This document shows positions 49,358 to 58,872 of a DNA stretch of 64,000 bases, one piece after another. How positions within the stretch are numbered: position 1 is the first letter of the stretch; each line of letters starts with the position of its first letter. The stretch is taken from assembly GCA_019801415.1 (NCBI GenBank), contig JAHVJD010000003.1:248001-312000 (forward strand), given 5' to 3'. The notes beneath the pieces were generated by a model. It was not told the origin of the DNA. It did no database searches and saw only the letters and a program-made list of their open reading frames with translations. The position numbers were made by a program, and so were the translations under genes. Source of the stretch: Nocardioides marinus (GTDB lineage Bacteria; Pseudomonadota; Alphaproteobacteria; Rhodobacterales; Rhodobacteraceae).

Positions 49358-50095
49358 ATGGCAAAGGCAGTGGCAAAAAAGAAGAAATCGAAGAGCAGCG
49401 GAAAGACGGCAAAGCGCAAGCTGAAGCCGTTGCAATGGCTGCGGCGCTGGGTGCTGCGGTTGGTGCTGGGGGTCGTGGCGGGCTTCGTGGCGCTTATCCT
49501 CCTGTTCTCGGTGGTGAACCCGCCGATCACCCATACGATCTGGGCCGAGCAGCGCCGTCTGGGCGAAGTGGACCGCATGTGGGTACCGCTGGAAGAAATG
49601 GCGCCGGTGCTGGCGCGTTCGGTGGTTGCGGCGGAGGATGCGCAGTTCTGCCGCCACTGGGGCTTCGATGCGCGGGCTATCCAGGCAGCGATCGAGGCGG
49701 GCGGAACCCGCGGTGGCTCGACCATTTCACAGCAGGTGGTGAAGAACGTCTTCCTGTGGCAGGGGCGCAGCTGGCCGCGCAAGGTGCTGGAGACATTGCT
49801 GACCCCATTGGTCGAGATCACCTGGAGCAAGCGCCGAATCCTCGAGGTCTACCTCAACGTTGCCGAGATGGATGAAGGTGTCTTTGGTGCCGAAGCCGCG
49901 GCTCGGCGTTATTTTGGCGTCGGGCCGGAAGCGCTGACCGCGCGGCAGGCAGCGCTCATTGCCGCGGTATTGCCCAACCCCAAGGAACGCTCTGCCCGCC
50001 AGCCCAGCAGCTTTGTTCAGCGTCGCGCCCGCCAGATAGCGGATGGGGCAGCCACCATCCGCGCAGACGGGCGTGCCGATTGTTTCGAGGATTGA
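49358..50095 (+). CDS. mtgA: Monofunctional peptidoglycan glycosyltransferase MtgA
   Basis: Polymerises lipid II into glycan strands, without a transpeptidase domain. It is 245 residues. The N-terminus is very Lys-rich (AVAKKKKSKSSGKTAKRKLK), then one transmembrane helix (LVLGVVAGFVALILLFSVV). GT51 motifs follow: VVAAEDAQFCRHWGFD, RGGSTISQQVVKNVFLW, KRRILEVYLNVAEM and the FGVGPEALTARQAALIAAVLPNP end. It is 64 bases upstream of the GST gene. Confidence 0.96.
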   Translation: MAKAVAKKKKSKSSGKTAKRKLKPLQWLRRWVLRLVLGVVAGFVALILLFSVVNPPITHTIWAEQRRLGEVDRMWVPLEEMAPVLARSVVAAEDAQFCRHWGFDARAIQAAIEAGGTRGGSTISQQVVKNVFLWQGRSWPRKVLETLLTPLVEITWSKRRILEVYLNVAEMDEGVFGAEAAARRYFGVGPEALTARQAALIAAVLPNPKERSARQPSSFVQRRARQIADGAATIRADGRADCFED

Positions 50096-50159
50096 ATCTT
50101 TGTGCCTGCCGGGGCATTGCTTGACCATCTGCTGAAACCTACCGGAGACTTCATCAAGC

Positions 50160-50825
50160 ATGGCGCGTCTGTATCACGTTCCCCTGTCCCCCTTCTGCCG
50201 CAAGGTGCGGCTGTCGTTGGCGGAGAAGAAGATCGAGGTGGAGCTGGTCGAGGAACGCTATTGGGAGCAGGATGCCGATTTCCTGCGTCGCAACCCGGCC
50301 GCCAAGATTCCGGTGCTGCGGCTGGATGGCAAGATGATGGCCGAAAGCGCGGCGATCTGCGAATACCTTGAGGAAACCCGCCCCGAACCGCCGCTGATGC
50401 CGCGCGATGCCGAGGGTCGCTATGAAGTCCGCCGACTGGTGAACTGGTTCGACGACAAGTTCCACCACGAGGTGACCTCGAACCTGCTTTACGAGCGGGT
50501 GAACAAGAAGATCACCGGCCAGGGCTACCCGGACAGCCGCAACGTCAAGGCCGGTGCCAAGGCGATCAAGTATCACCTGGACTACATGGCGTGGCTGTTG
50601 GACCATCGGCGCTGGTTGGCGGGGGATACGATGACGCTGGCGGATTTCGCTGCTGCCGCGCATCTGTCGTCGCTCGACTATATCTCGGATGTGGACTGGA
50701 ACCGCTCGGCCGCGGTCAAGGACTGGTATGCCAAGATCAAGTCGCGGCCCGCGTTCCGTTCGATCCTGGCGGATCAGGTGCCGGGCTTCCGGCCGCCGCC
50801 GCATTACACCGACCTCGATTTCTGA
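50160..50825 (+). CDS. Glutathione S-transferase family protein
   Basis: A 221-residue cytosolic GST-like protein. The thioredoxin-fold half begins [23 protein letters not shown], with a serine/cysteine (SPFC) at the position of the catalytic residue; [25 protein letters not shown] gives the cis-proline and the Glu-Ser pair that hold glutathione. The all-helical half has [19 protein letters not shown], the N-capping box. Substrate is not predictable. It is followed by an intergenic repeat and queG. Confidence 0.9.
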   Translation: MARLYHVPLSPFCRKVRLSLAEKKIEVELVEERYWEQDADFLRRNPAAKIPVLRLDGKMMAESAAICEYLEETRPEPPLMPRDAEGRYEVRRLVNWFDDKFHHEVTSNLLYERVNKKITGQGYPDSRNVKAGAKAIKYHLDYMAWLLDHRRWLAGDTMTLADFAAAAHLSSLDYISDVDWNRSAAVKDWYAKIKSRPAFRSILADQVPGFRPPPHYTDLDF

Positions 50826-50901
50826 TAGACCGGGCAGAGGGGCGCTGCCCCTCTTGGGCCTGCGGCCCAATTCACCCCGGAGTATTTTGGCAAAGATGAA
50901 A
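50826..50901 (+). repeat. Extragenic GC-rich repeat-like element ahead of queG
   Basis: The spacer has the palindrome GAGGGGCGCTGCCCCTC, then a second dyad GGGCCTGCGGCCC, and CCCCGGAGTATTTTGGCAAAGATGAA. From memory, this last string in near-identical form is abundant between genes in Rhodobacteraceae genomes. It overlaps the queG start. Only one copy is seen in this window, so the repetitive nature is recalled, not shown. Confidence 0.5.
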
Positions 50902-51939
50902 GACGCGGCGGACATCAAGGAAAAACTGGTGGCGCAGGCGCTGGCCGAAGGGTTTGTGTCCTGCCGGGTCTGCCGTCCCTGGGATGTGCCGGAGGTGCCG
51001 GGGCGGCTGCAGGCTTTTCTGGAGGCGGGCTATCACGGGCAGATGGGCTGGATGGCGGAGCGCACCCATTGGCGGGGTGACCCGGCCAAGCTTTGGCCCG
51101 AGGCGCGCTCGGTCATCATGCTGGCCGAGAGCTACACCCCGGAGGAGGACCCGATGGCGGTGGTCGGCCAGGCCGACCGCGGCGCGGTGTCGGTCTATGC
51201 GCGGGGCAAGGATTACCATGACCTGGTCAAGAAGCGGCTGAAGCGGCTGGCGCGCTGGCTGATCGCAGAGGCGGGCGAGGAGACCGAGGTGAAGGTCTTT
51301 GTCGATACCGCACCGGTGCCGGAAAAGGCGCTGGGCCAGGCGGCGGGGTTGGGCTGGCAGGGCAAGCACAGCAACCTTGTGAGCCGGGATTGGGGCAATT
51401 GGGCCTTTTTAGGCTCTGTTTTCACCACGCTGGAGCTGCCCGCGGATCCGCCTGAGCGCGACCGTTGCGGATCGTGCCGGGCCTGCCTGGACAGCTGTCC
51501 TACCGATGCCTTTCCGGCGCCCTACCAGGTTGATGCGCGGCGCTGCATTTCCTACCTCACGATCGAGCACAAGGGGCCGGTGGATGAAGAGCTGCGGGCG
51601 CAGATGGGCAACCGAATCTATGGTTGTGACGATTGTCTCGCGGCCTGCCCGTGGAACAAGTTCGCGGTGGCGGCCAGTGACATGCGCTATGCCGCGCGCG
51701 AGGAACTGAAGGCACCTAGGCTGGCGGAACTGGCCGCGCTGGATGATGCGGCATTCCGGGAGACGTTCTCCGGCTCGCCGATCAAGCGGATCGGGCGCGA
51801 CCGGTTTGTGCGCAACGTCCTTTATGCCATCGGCAATTCCGGTCTGGCGGAGCTGCGCGGCGCCGCGCAGGCGCTGGTGGCTGATCCTGATCCGGCGGTG
51901 GCGGATGCGGCGACCTGGGCGCTGGCGCGTCTGCCGTGA
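50896..51939 (+). CDS. queG: Epoxyqueuosine reductase QueG
   Basis: Cobalamin-dependent iron-sulfur enzyme that reduces epoxyqueuosine to queuosine in tRNA. The chosen ATG 50896 gives 347 residues ([20 protein letters not shown]), which aligns with family N-termini. Upstream is a repeat-like element with GGAG 12 bases before the ATG, so the start is slightly uncertain. Motifs: [25 protein letters not shown], and two [4Fe-4S] clusters, [16 protein letters not shown] and [14 protein letters not shown]. The C-terminal HEAT-like repeat region is present. Confidence 0.95.
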   Translation: MKDAADIKEKLVAQALAEGFVSCRVCRPWDVPEVPGRLQAFLEAGYHGQMGWMAERTHWRGDPAKLWPEARSVIMLAESYTPEEDPMAVVGQADRGAVSVYARGKDYHDLVKKRLKRLARWLIAEAGEETEVKVFVDTAPVPEKALGQAAGLGWQGKHSNLVSRDWGNWAFLGSVFTTLELPADPPERDRCGSCRACLDSCPTDAFPAPYQVDARRCISYLTIEHKGPVDEELRAQMGNRIYGCDDCLAACPWNKFAVAASDMRYAAREELKAPRLAELAALDDAAFRETFSGSPIKRIGRDRFVRNVLYAIGNSGLAELRGAAQALVADPDPAVADAATWALARLP

Positions 51940-52012
51940 CGCAAACAGGATGGACGCGACGCAAATAGGCGTTACACCCGAGGCAGCAAGATGAACGAGG
52001 AGAGGAGCGGGC

Positions 52013-54019
52013 ATGGCGCTGCTGCTGGGGGTGGATACGGGCGGAACCTATACCGATGCGGTGCTGATCCGCGACGAGACGGAGGTGATCGCCAGTGCCA
52101 AGTCGCTGACCACACGGGATGATCTGGCGATAGGTGTCGGCGGTGCGGTGCGGGCAGTGCTGGCGCAATCGGGCGTCGCCCCCGAAGCGGTCTCGATGGC
52201 GGCGCTGTCGACGACGTTGGCCACCAATGCGCTGGTCGAAGGTCAGGGCGGCCGGGTGGCGCTGATCTACATTGGTTTTGCCGAGGCTGATCTGGACCGG
52301 CACGGGCTGCGGGAGGCGCTGAAGGGCGATCCGGCGCTGGTGCTGGCAGGCGGCCACACCCACGCCGGCAGCGAGGCAGTGCCGCTGGATGTGGCCGCGC
52401 TGGAAGCCTTTTTGCGCCGCGAGGGGACGGGCGTGACCGGGTTTGCCGTTGCCGGGGTCTTTGCCACCCGCAATCCGGCGCATGAGCTGGAGGCGGCGCG
52501 GATCATCCACGAAATCACAGGCGCGCCGGTGACTTGCTCGCACCAACTGTCGGCGCGGTTGAACGGGCCGAAACGGGCGGTGACGGCCGTGCTGAACGCG
52601 CGGCTGATCGGGATGATCGACCGGTTGATAGGTCGGGCGCAGGACAAGCTGCATGACCTCGGCATCAGGGCGCCAATGATGGTGGTGCGCGGTGACGGTG
52701 CGTTGATGAGCGCGGAACAGGCGCGGGAGCGGCCGATCGAGACCATCCTGTCTGGCCCTGCGGCTTCTATCGTCGGTGCGCGCTGGCTGACTGGCGCGCA
52801 GAATGCGCTGGTCAGCGATATCGGCGGCACGACCACGGATGTTGCGCTGATCCGCGATGGGCGACCGGCCATTGATCCGGCAGGCGCGCAGGTCGGAGGT
52901 TTTCGCACCATGGTCGAGGCCGTTGCGATGCGTACGACCGGGTTGGGCGGCGACAGCCAGGTGCACATGAACGCCTCTGGCCTGGCTGGTGGTGTGACGC
53001 TGGGGCCTCGGCGGTTGGTACCGGTGGCGCTGATTGCCACGGAGGCGCCGGAGCAGGTGCATGCCGCCCTGGACAGCCAGCTTCATGCGAGCACCGTGGG
53101 TGAACATGACGGGCGGTTCGTGCGGGCGGTTCCGGGCGGTGCCGTGGCCGGTTTGGGCGAACGCGAGGCTGCCTTGCTGGCGCGGATCGGCACCGACGTG
53201 CAGCCCTTGGGGCAGGTGTTGCGGACCCGGATCGATCAGGCGGCGCTGGCGCGGCTGGTGGATCGCGGGCTGGTGCAGATGGTGGGGGTGACGCCCTCGG
53301 ATGCAAGCCATGTGCTGGGACGCCTGGAGAGCTGGGACCGGGAGGCGGCAGTGAAAGCGCTGACGCTGTTTGCCCGCCGCCGTGCAGGCAGTGGCAACCG
53401 GCTGGCGCGCGATGCCGAAGAGCTTGCGCGCATGATCATCGATCAATTGACTGAGCAGACGGCTTTGACCTTGTTAGAGTCTGCTATTGCAGAGGAGGCC
53501 GAGGGCTTCGACCTGCCTGCGGAGCAGCTTGCGCGGCATGTTCTGTTGCAAAAGGGGCTGTCAGGTCACCGCGGGCTGCTGGCGCTGGATGCGTCGGTGA
53601 ATGTTGATGTCGTCGGTCTGGGCGCTTCGGCGCCCAGCTACTACCCGGCCGTTGGAGAACGCCTGCGTGCCCGGATGATACTGCCGGAGCACGCCGGTGT
53701 GGCCAATGCCATCGGTGCGGTCGTTGGCCGTGTGTCCATGCGGCGCACTGGTACCGTGACCGCGCCAGCCGAAGGCAAATTCCGCGTGCACCTGGAGAGT
53801 GGTCCGCAAGACTTCATGGAGAGAGATGCGGCCCTTGCGGCTTTGGAGAATGCGCTGTCCGAGGAGGCCCGAGGCGCTGCAGAGGCGGCGGGGGCCGATG
53901 ACATCCAGGTGCATGTCGCCCGGGATGTCAAAACCGCCCAGCTGGAAGCGCGGGAGGTGTTTGTCGAGGCGACCCTGACGGTGGAAGCCAGCGGGCGACC
54001 GCGGGTCGCGCGGGGCTGA
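52013..54019 (+). CDS. Hydantoinase/oxoprolinase family protein
   Basis: A 668-residue protein of the hydantoinase A/oxoprolinase family, ATP-dependent enzymes that open hydantoin or 5-oxoproline rings or carboxylate acetone-like substrates. The N-terminal domain begins LLGVDTGGTYTDAVLIRD, an actin-like ATP loop. The central ATPase domain has SGPAASIVGARWL and SDIGGTTTDVALIRDG. The C-terminal part is beta-rich. No hydantoinase B partner is adjacent, so substrate and partner are unknown. GAGGAGAGGAGC precedes the ATG. Single-subunit forms exist. Confidence 0.85.
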   Translation: MALLLGVDTGGTYTDAVLIRDETEVIASAKSLTTRDDLAIGVGGAVRAVLAQSGVAPEAVSMAALSTTLATNALVEGQGGRVALIYIGFAEADLDRHGLREALKGDPALVLAGGHTHAGSEAVPLDVAALEAFLRREGTGVTGFAVAGVFATRNPAHELEAARIIHEITGAPVTCSHQLSARLNGPKRAVTAVLNARLIGMIDRLIGRAQDKLHDLGIRAPMMVVRGDGALMSAEQARERPIETILSGPAASIVGARWLTGAQNALVSDIGGTTTDVALIRDGRPAIDPAGAQVGGFRTMVEAVAMRTTGLGGDSQVHMNASGLAGGVTLGPRRLVPVALIATEAPEQVHAALDSQLHASTVGEHDGRFVRAVPGGAVAGLGEREAALLARIGTDVQPLGQVLRTRIDQAALARLVDRGLVQMVGVTPSDASHVLGRLESWDREAAVKALTLFARRRAGSGNRLARDAEELARMIIDQLTEQTALTLLESAIAEEAEGFDLPAEQLARHVLLQKGLSGHRGLLALDASVNVDVVGLGASAPSYYPAVGERLRARMILPEHAGVANAIGAVVGRVSMRRTGTVTAPAEGKFRVHLESGPQDFMERDAALAALENALSEEARGAAEAAGADDIQVHVARDVKTAQLEAREVFVEATLTVEASGRPRVARG

Positions 54020-54093
54020 AGCGGAAAGCCCACGGGACGCCCCGGAACACAGGTTGCAGGCTCTGGGCGCACCCTCTGTCGGCAAGAAATGCA

Positions 54094-54130
54094 GGCAGCC
54101 TCCGTCCCGTCGTTTTGAGCGAAGGCTGCC
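54094..54130. terminator. Weak hairpin between convergent genes
   Basis: An 8-bp stem GGCAGCCT with AGGCTGCC around a 21-base loop separates the hydantoinase-type gene and msrA. There is no T run on either side; possible bidirectional terminator. Confidence 0.3.
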
Positions 54131-54140
54131 GTGACTGACT

Positions 54141-54656
54141 TTATTCTGCTGCGGTGCTGCGCTTGGGAAGCACCCAGTCCGGGCGAGGGAAATGGCAGGT
54201 GTAGCCATTGGGCAGGCGCTGCAGGTAGTCCTGATGTTCCGGCTCGGCCTCCCAGAAATCGCTGACGGGCTCCACTTCGGTCACCACTTTTCCGGGCCAC
54301 AGGCCGGACGCGTTGACGTCGGCGATGGTGTCTTCGGCCACGGCTTTCTGCCGTTCGTCCACATAGTAGATGGCGGAGCGGTAGCTCATTCCGACGTCGT
54401 TTCCCTGCCGGTTTAGCGTCGTGGGATCGTGGATCTGAAAGAAGAACTCCAGCATCTCCCGGTAGGATGTGACGGCCGGGTCGAAGATGATCTCGATCGC
54501 TTCGGCGTGGGTGCCGTGGTTCTGGTAGGTGGCATTGGGCACGTCGCCACCGGTGTACCCGACGCGGGTGCTGAGGACGCCTGGGCGTTTGCGGATCAGC
54601 TCTTGCATGCCCCAGAAACAGCCGCCTGCCAGTACGGCGCGTTCGGTAGTGCTCAT
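54141..54656 (-). CDS. msrA: Peptide methionine-S-sulfoxide reductase MsrA
   Basis: Repairs the S-epimer of methionine sulfoxide in proteins. It is 171 residues; the catalytic cysteine is in [12 protein letters not shown] (near residue 13), with [19 protein letters not shown] and [18 protein letters not shown]. The start overlaps the msrB stop by 4 bases, so msrB-msrA is one translational unit. Confidence 0.97.
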   Translation of the reverse strand: MSTTERAVLAGGCFWGMQELIRKRPGVLSTRVGYTGGDVPNATYQNHGTHAEAIEIIFDPAVTSYREMLEFFFQIHDPTTLNRQGNDVGMSYRSAIYYVDERQKAVAEDTIADVNASGLWPGKVVTEVEPVSDFWEAEPEHQDYLQRLPNGYTCHFPRPDWVLPKRSTAAE

Positions 54657-55102
54657 TTCACGACCTCCACTTGGTTGATGTAATCGCCATATCCCTCGGC
54701 TTCCATGTCGTCCAGATGGACAAAGCGCAAGGACGCGGAGTTGATGCAGTAGCGCAGGCCGCCACGGTCCATCGGCCCGTCCGGGAACACATGGCCCAGG
54801 TGGCTGTCGCCATGGGTCGAGCGGACCTCGGTGCGGATCATGCCGAGCGATCGGTCCTCAAGCTCCTGCACGTGGGCGGGTTCGATCGGTTTGGTGAAGC
54901 TGGGCCAGCCACACCCGGAATCATACTTGTCGGAAGAGGCAAACAGCGGTTCACCGGAAACGATGTCGACGTAGATCCCCGGCTCCTTGTTGTGCAGCAG
55001 CTTGCCGGTCCCGGGGCGTTCGGTCCCGGATTCCTGTGTCACGTGATATTCTTCCGCCGAGAGCGCGGCGATGGCGTCGGGGTCTTTGTGGTAGCGGGTC
55101 AT
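54653..55102 (-). CDS. msrB: Peptide methionine-R-sulfoxide reductase MsrB
   Basis: Repairs the R-epimer of methionine sulfoxide. It is 149 residues. The catalytic Cys is in [13 protein letters not shown] (about residue 128); [10 protein letters not shown] supplies the resolving Cys. The usual two CxxC zinc pairs are replaced (QESGTE and [11 protein letters not shown]), so this is the zinc-free MsrB subtype. [14 protein letters not shown] carries the catalytic His residues. It precedes msrA in the pair. Confidence 0.96.
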   Translation of the reverse strand: MTRYHKDPDAIAALSAEEYHVTQESGTERPGTGKLLHNKEPGIYVDIVSGEPLFASSDKYDSGCGWPSFTKPIEPAHVQELEDRSLGMIRTEVRSTHGDSHLGHVFPDGPMDRGGLRYCINSASLRFVHLDDMEAEGYGDYINQVEVVK

Positions 55103-55207
55103 GGGGTCCTCACGCCGTTGTCTATGGCAGTGGATAATGGGGGCTGGCGGCGCGATTTCAATGTCATGTTACAGGCGGCTCGCGGTGCCGTGTGCGGCGC
55201 CGCGGCT

Positions 55208-55771
55208 TCAGTTGGCAAAGGCGGCGGCCAGCTCGGCCGGTAGCTCGAATTCGCCAAGCACCCGCGCGCGCGCTTCCGGCGACATCTTGCGGGCGGTTTT
55301 CTCGACGATCCGTTGCACCTTCTCCGCCGGGTGTTTGGCGGCAAAGGGGGCAAAGTACCACTTCAGGAAGACCAGGCAGATGATGTCCTCCAGCGCTTGC
55401 ACCTGCGGGTCGCGCTTGATGCCCTCCTTGCGCAGCATCTTGGCGGCTGCCTGCTGGGCCTCGGTGTCATAGCCAGCCTGTTGCATCAGGGTGCTCACCA
55501 CCTCTGCGTGGTGTTCAGCCTCGGCCTTGCGCCAGGCCAGATAGCCGGCCCGGCCTTCGGGATAGGCTTCACGCGGGAGCTTCCAACGCTCAATGTGCTG
55601 GCCGCGGGCCGCGATCTGCAGGGTCTCGGAGGCGTCGGGAAACAAGCGTGCCTGTTCCGCAGACATGCGCTGACCGTAGAGCAGGGCGGCCGGCTGGCCG
55701 TTCTCGAGGTTGGGGTCCTTGGCGTTGGTGGCATCGATGGCCTCCATCACCTGAGTCAGTCGTGCGCTCAT
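55208..55771 (-). CDS. DUF4202 family protein
   Basis: A 187-residue all-helical protein of unknown function. It carries features of the DUF4202 family: RGQHIERWKLPREAYPEGR, GYLAWRKAEAEHHAEVVSTL and LEDIICLVFLKWYFAPF. Conserved histidines (in ARGQHIERW and EAEHHAEV) and an acidic ED pair suggest a metal-binding HD-like fold, which is an inference. It stands alone; neighbours give no functional clue. Confidence 0.85.
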   Translation of the reverse strand: MSARLTQVMEAIDATNAKDPNLENGQPAALLYGQRMSAEQARLFPDASETLQIAARGQHIERWKLPREAYPEGRAGYLAWRKAEAEHHAEVVSTLMQQAGYDTEAQQAAAKMLRKEGIKRDPQVQALEDIICLVFLKWYFAPFAAKHPAEKVQRIVEKTARKMSPEARARVLGEFELPAELAAAFAN

Positions 55772-55878
55772 ACGGCAATCTCCTGTCGGGTTTGGTCATA
55801 GGTTACGCTGGCAGCGGGGGCTGGTGCAACGGCGCGCGCCGCGTCAGCGGCGCCGGGCCCAAGGGGCGCGGGCGGGCG

Positions 55879-56793
55879 TCAGCCCGGTTTCGCCGCGCGG
55901 GAGCCCTCCACCGCTGGCTGGGCGCCGACGTGGGGTTGGCGGGCCAGTTGCACCGCCAGAATGCCTGCGGTCACGATGGCCACGCCCAGCAGATCCAGCG
56001 GGCCGAGGCTCTCCCCCAACAGCAGGCTGGCAACTGCGACGCCGAAGACGGGGTTCAGGAAATGAAACGTGGCCGCGCGTATGGCGCCGATGCGGTTCAG
56101 CAGCAGCACCCAGATGAAGGTCGCCATCAGCCCCGGTACGATCGTGGTGTAGGCAAAGGCAGCTGCCAGTCGCCAGGTCGGGGTGACGAAGATGGTTTCA
56201 AACAGCGGCGCCGCAACGAACAGGATGGCCGAGCCAACCAGCATCTGCAGTCCCACGACCATCATGAAATTCCCGCCCGAGGTGGCCCCGCGCAGCGCCA
56301 GCGTGGCGGTGGTCAGCGCCAGTACGCCCAGCACGCAGAGGGCGACCCCCATCAGGTCGACACCGGCGCTGATCCGGGTGCCCATGATCAGCGCAACGCC
56401 GATGAACCCCGCCGCTAGTCCCAGATAGCCAAGTGGGCGCAGCCGCTCTCCCAGGAAGCCCCAACCGGCCAGCGCCACCAGCAGCGGCATGGTCGAGGCG
56501 ATGATCGCTGCCAGCGACGCCTCGATCCATTGCATGGCGACGAAGTTGAGCCCGAGGTAGAGCGCGTTCTGGCACAGGCCAAAGATCACCGTGGCGCGCC
56601 ATTGGCCAGGGGTGAGCCGCCACGTCTGCCCCAGCGCGCGGGCGATCGCGACGCCGATCAGTCCCGAGATCAGGAACCGAACGGCCAGTGAAAACAGGGG
56701 CGAGGCGTCCTGCACGATGATCCGTGCCGAGGTGAAGGCCGAAGACCACATCAGGGCAAAGGCAAGCCCCATGGCAATTGCGCGTGCGTCCAT
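55879..56793 (-). CDS. EamA/DMT family transporter
   Basis: A drug/metabolite-type transporter with ten predicted membrane helices in two EamA halves. ATG 56793 (MDARAIAMGLAFALMWSSAFTSARI) gives 304 residues; the FALMWSSAFTSARI opening and the later FLNPVFGVAVASLLLGESLGPLDLLGVAIVTAGI are the diagnostic ends. Substrate unknown; relatives export amino acids, nucleotides or small metabolites. Confidence 0.93.
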   Translation of the reverse strand: MDARAIAMGLAFALMWSSAFTSARIIVQDASPLFSLAVRFLISGLIGVAIARALGQTWRLTPGQWRATVIFGLCQNALYLGLNFVAMQWIEASLAAIIASTMPLLVALAGWGFLGERLRPLGYLGLAAGFIGVALIMGTRISAGVDLMGVALCVLGVLALTTATLALRGATSGGNFMMVVGLQMLVGSAILFVAAPLFETIFVTPTWRLAAAFAYTTIVPGLMATFIWVLLLNRIGAIRAATFHFLNPVFGVAVASLLLGESLGPLDLLGVAIVTAGILAVQLARQPHVGAQPAVEGSRAAKPG

Positions 56794-56925
56794 CCAACAT
56801 CTTCCCTGTTTGTCGCGGGGCGGTCCCAGTGTGCGCGGAGCTTCGTTCAGGCACGCCCATTGTGCAAGGTCGAAGCCAGTCGCGAAGAGCAAGCCAGCGG
56901 TACGCGGTTGAAAAGCTCACGAAAG

Positions 56926-56951
56926 AAAAGGGCCGCCCGCAAGGGCAGCCC
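56926..56951 (-). terminator. Rho-independent terminator of the HU gene
   Basis: On the minus strand GGGCTGCCC-TTGC-GGGCGGCCC (one G-U pair) is followed by TTTTC. It begins 28 bases past the HU gene stop. Confidence 0.8.
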
Positions 56952-56978
56952 TGAAACTGGTCGGATCGCGAACCGGAC

Positions 56979-57266
56979 TTAGCCGTTGACGCTGTCCTTC
57001 AGCGCCTTGGCGATGGTCATTTTCACGACCTTGTCGGCTTCCTTGGTGAATTTCTCACCGGTGGCAGGGTTGCGCACTTCGCGCTCGGGACGCTCGCGGC
57101 AGTAGATCTTGCCAACGCCCGGCAGGGTCACGGCGCCGCCGTTGGACACTTCGCGGGTGATCAGCGCGCAGACCGCTTCCAGCGCGGCACCGGCGGTTTT
57201 CTTGTCGCTGTCCATTTCCTCCGCCAGGGCGGCAACGAGCTGGGTTTTGGTCATCGGTTTGGACAT
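56979..57266 (-). CDS. HU family DNA-binding protein
   Basis: Small basic nucleoid protein that bends DNA. ATG 57266 has AAGGAG 7 bases upstream and gives 95 residues: MSKPMTKTQLVAALAEEMDSDKK, then LPGVGKIYCRERPEREVRNPATGE, the family signature with the DNA-intercalating proline in RNP. It has a single polypeptide for the homodimer or heterodimer. A promoter-like TTGTGT-N16-GATAAT is present about 60 bases upstream on the minus strand. Confidence 0.95.
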   Translation of the reverse strand: MSKPMTKTQLVAALAEEMDSDKKTAGAALEAVCALITREVSNGGAVTLPGVGKIYCRERPEREVRNPATGEKFTKEADKVVKMTIAKALKDSVNG

Positions 57267-57405
57267 TCTTCGTCTCCTTAAACTGCCCGAACTGTGGGGC
57301 CTCATTGCCGGACATTATCGTTATGTTGTGGGGCAACACAACTTCTTGTGTGCATTGGGCGAAGGAAATAAGGCGATTTTCACCGGAAATTCGCGAAAAA
57401 ACCGC

Positions 57406-58872
57406 CTATAGGAAGGCCGTTTCGTCGAATGAGCGCAGTTTCCGGCTGTGCAGGCGCTCCAGCGGCATGCCGCGCAATCGCTCCATAGCTTTTATGCCGA
57501 TTTGCAGATGTCGCGCAACTTGGGTCTGATAAAAGTCCGACGCCATGCCCGGCAACTTCAACTCACCATGCAGCGGTTTGTCGGAGACGCAGAGCAGCGT
57601 GCCGTAGGGCACGCGGAAGCGGTAACCGTTGGCGGCGATGGTTGCACTCTCCATGTCCAGCGCGATGGCGCGGGACTGGGACAGCCGCTGCACCGGGCCG
57701 GACTGGTCGCGCAGTTCCCAGTTGCGGTTGTCGATGGTGGCGACGGTGCCGGTGCGCATGATCCGCTTGAGGTCGTAGCCCTCGAATTCGGTGACCTCCT
57801 CAACCGCCTCTTCCAGCGCCACCTGGATCTCGGCCAGCGCCGGGATCGGGGTCCAGATCGGCAGATCGTCGTCCAGCACGTGGTCCTCGCGCAGGTAGCC
57901 ATGCGCCAGCACGAAATCCCCCAGCGCCTGGGTGTTGCGAAGGCCGGCGCAATGGCCGACCATCAGCCACGCATGCGGGCGCAGCACCGCGATATGGTCG
58001 GTTGCGGTCTTGGCGTTCGAGGGACCGACGCCGATGTTGACGAGCGTGATACCGCTCCCGTCTGCCCGCTTCAGGTGGTAGGTGGGCATCTGCGGCAGTT
58101 TGGTCAGCGCCGGGATCGGCGCGGCCGGATCGGTGATCTCGTGATCGCCGGTGCTGACAAAGCTGGTGTAGCCCGACTCCGGGTCCGCTAGCTGGGCGCG
58201 GGCATAGGCTTCGAATTCGGCCACGTAGAACTGGTAGTTGGTGAACAGCACGTGGTTCTGGAAATGCTCTGGGCTGGTCGCCGTGTAATGGCTGAGCCGC
58301 GCCAGCGAGTAGTCGATGCGCTGGGCGGTGAACAGCGCCAGAGGGCCAGTGCCGTTGGCGGGCTGGAAGGTGCCGTTGACGATGTCGTCATTGGTGGTCG
58401 ACAGATCCGGCACGTCAAAGACATCGCGCAGGGTAAAGCCGGCCGCGCCCTCTTGCGGCACGGTCAGGTCGGGGCGCGAGGCGACCGCGAAATGCACCGG
58501 GATCGGCGTGTCGGAGACACCGATGGTCACCGGCTGGCCGTGGTTGCGGATCAGCAGGCTGATCTGCTGGATCAGGTAGTTTCGGAACAGGTCCGGCCGG
58601 GTCACCGTGGTGGCATAGGTGCCGGGGGCCGAGACATGGCCAAAGCTGAGGCGGCTGTCCACCTGCGCAAAGGTCAGGGTGGAGAAGCGGATTTCAGGGT
58701 AATAGGCGCGGATGCGCTGGTTGTCCGGCGCACCGTCGGCCATGGCGCGGATGAACTCCTCGCACAGAAAGGCGGTGGCCTGGTTGTACAGCAGCTCCAG
58801 CCGATCAACGGCTTCGGTCGCGTCAGTGAATTGTTCAGCGGGCGGGTGGCCTGGGTGTTTGGTTGTTATCAT
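57406..58872 (-). CDS. amn: AMP nucleosidase
   Basis: Splits AMP into adenine and ribose-5-phosphate. It is 488 residues, matching E. coli Amn (484). The N-terminal regulatory domain (about 1-175) is followed by the nucleoside-phosphorylase-like catalytic domain with TLVNIGVGPSNAKTATDHIAVLRPHAWLMVGHCAGLR (near 275-312) and ALDMESATIAANGYRFRVPYGTLLCVSDKP, in which the catalytic Asp/Glu lie. Its start overlaps the ade stop by 4 bases, so adenine made here is probably passed to the adenine deaminase. Confidence 0.96.
   Translation of the reverse strand: MITTKHPGHPPAEQFTDATEAVDRLELLYNQATAFLCEEFIRAMADGAPDNQRIRAYYPEIRFSTLTFAQVDSRLSFGHVSAPGTYATTVTRPDLFRNYLIQQISLLIRNHGQPVTIGVSDTPIPVHFAVASRPDLTVPQEGAAGFTLRDVFDVPDLSTTNDDIVNGTFQPANGTGPLALFTAQRIDYSLARLSHYTATSPEHFQNHVLFTNYQFYVAEFEAYARAQLADPESGYTSFVSTGDHEITDPAAPIPALTKLPQMPTYHLKRADGSGITLVNIGVGPSNAKTATDHIAVLRPHAWLMVGHCAGLRNTQALGDFVLAHGYLREDHVLDDDLPIWTPIPALAEIQVALEEAVEEVTEFEGYDLKRIMRTGTVATIDNRNWELRDQSGPVQRLSQSRAIALDMESATIAANGYRFRVPYGTLLCVSDKPLHGELKLPGMASDFYQTQVARHLQIGIKAMERLRGMPLERLHSRKLRSFDETAFL

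Noticed and set aside
47082-49412. Long minus-strand open frame opposite gltB, and a similar one at 44640-46772
   Set aside because: Both are complements of a highly biased, intact gltB; no start signals or recognisable domains.
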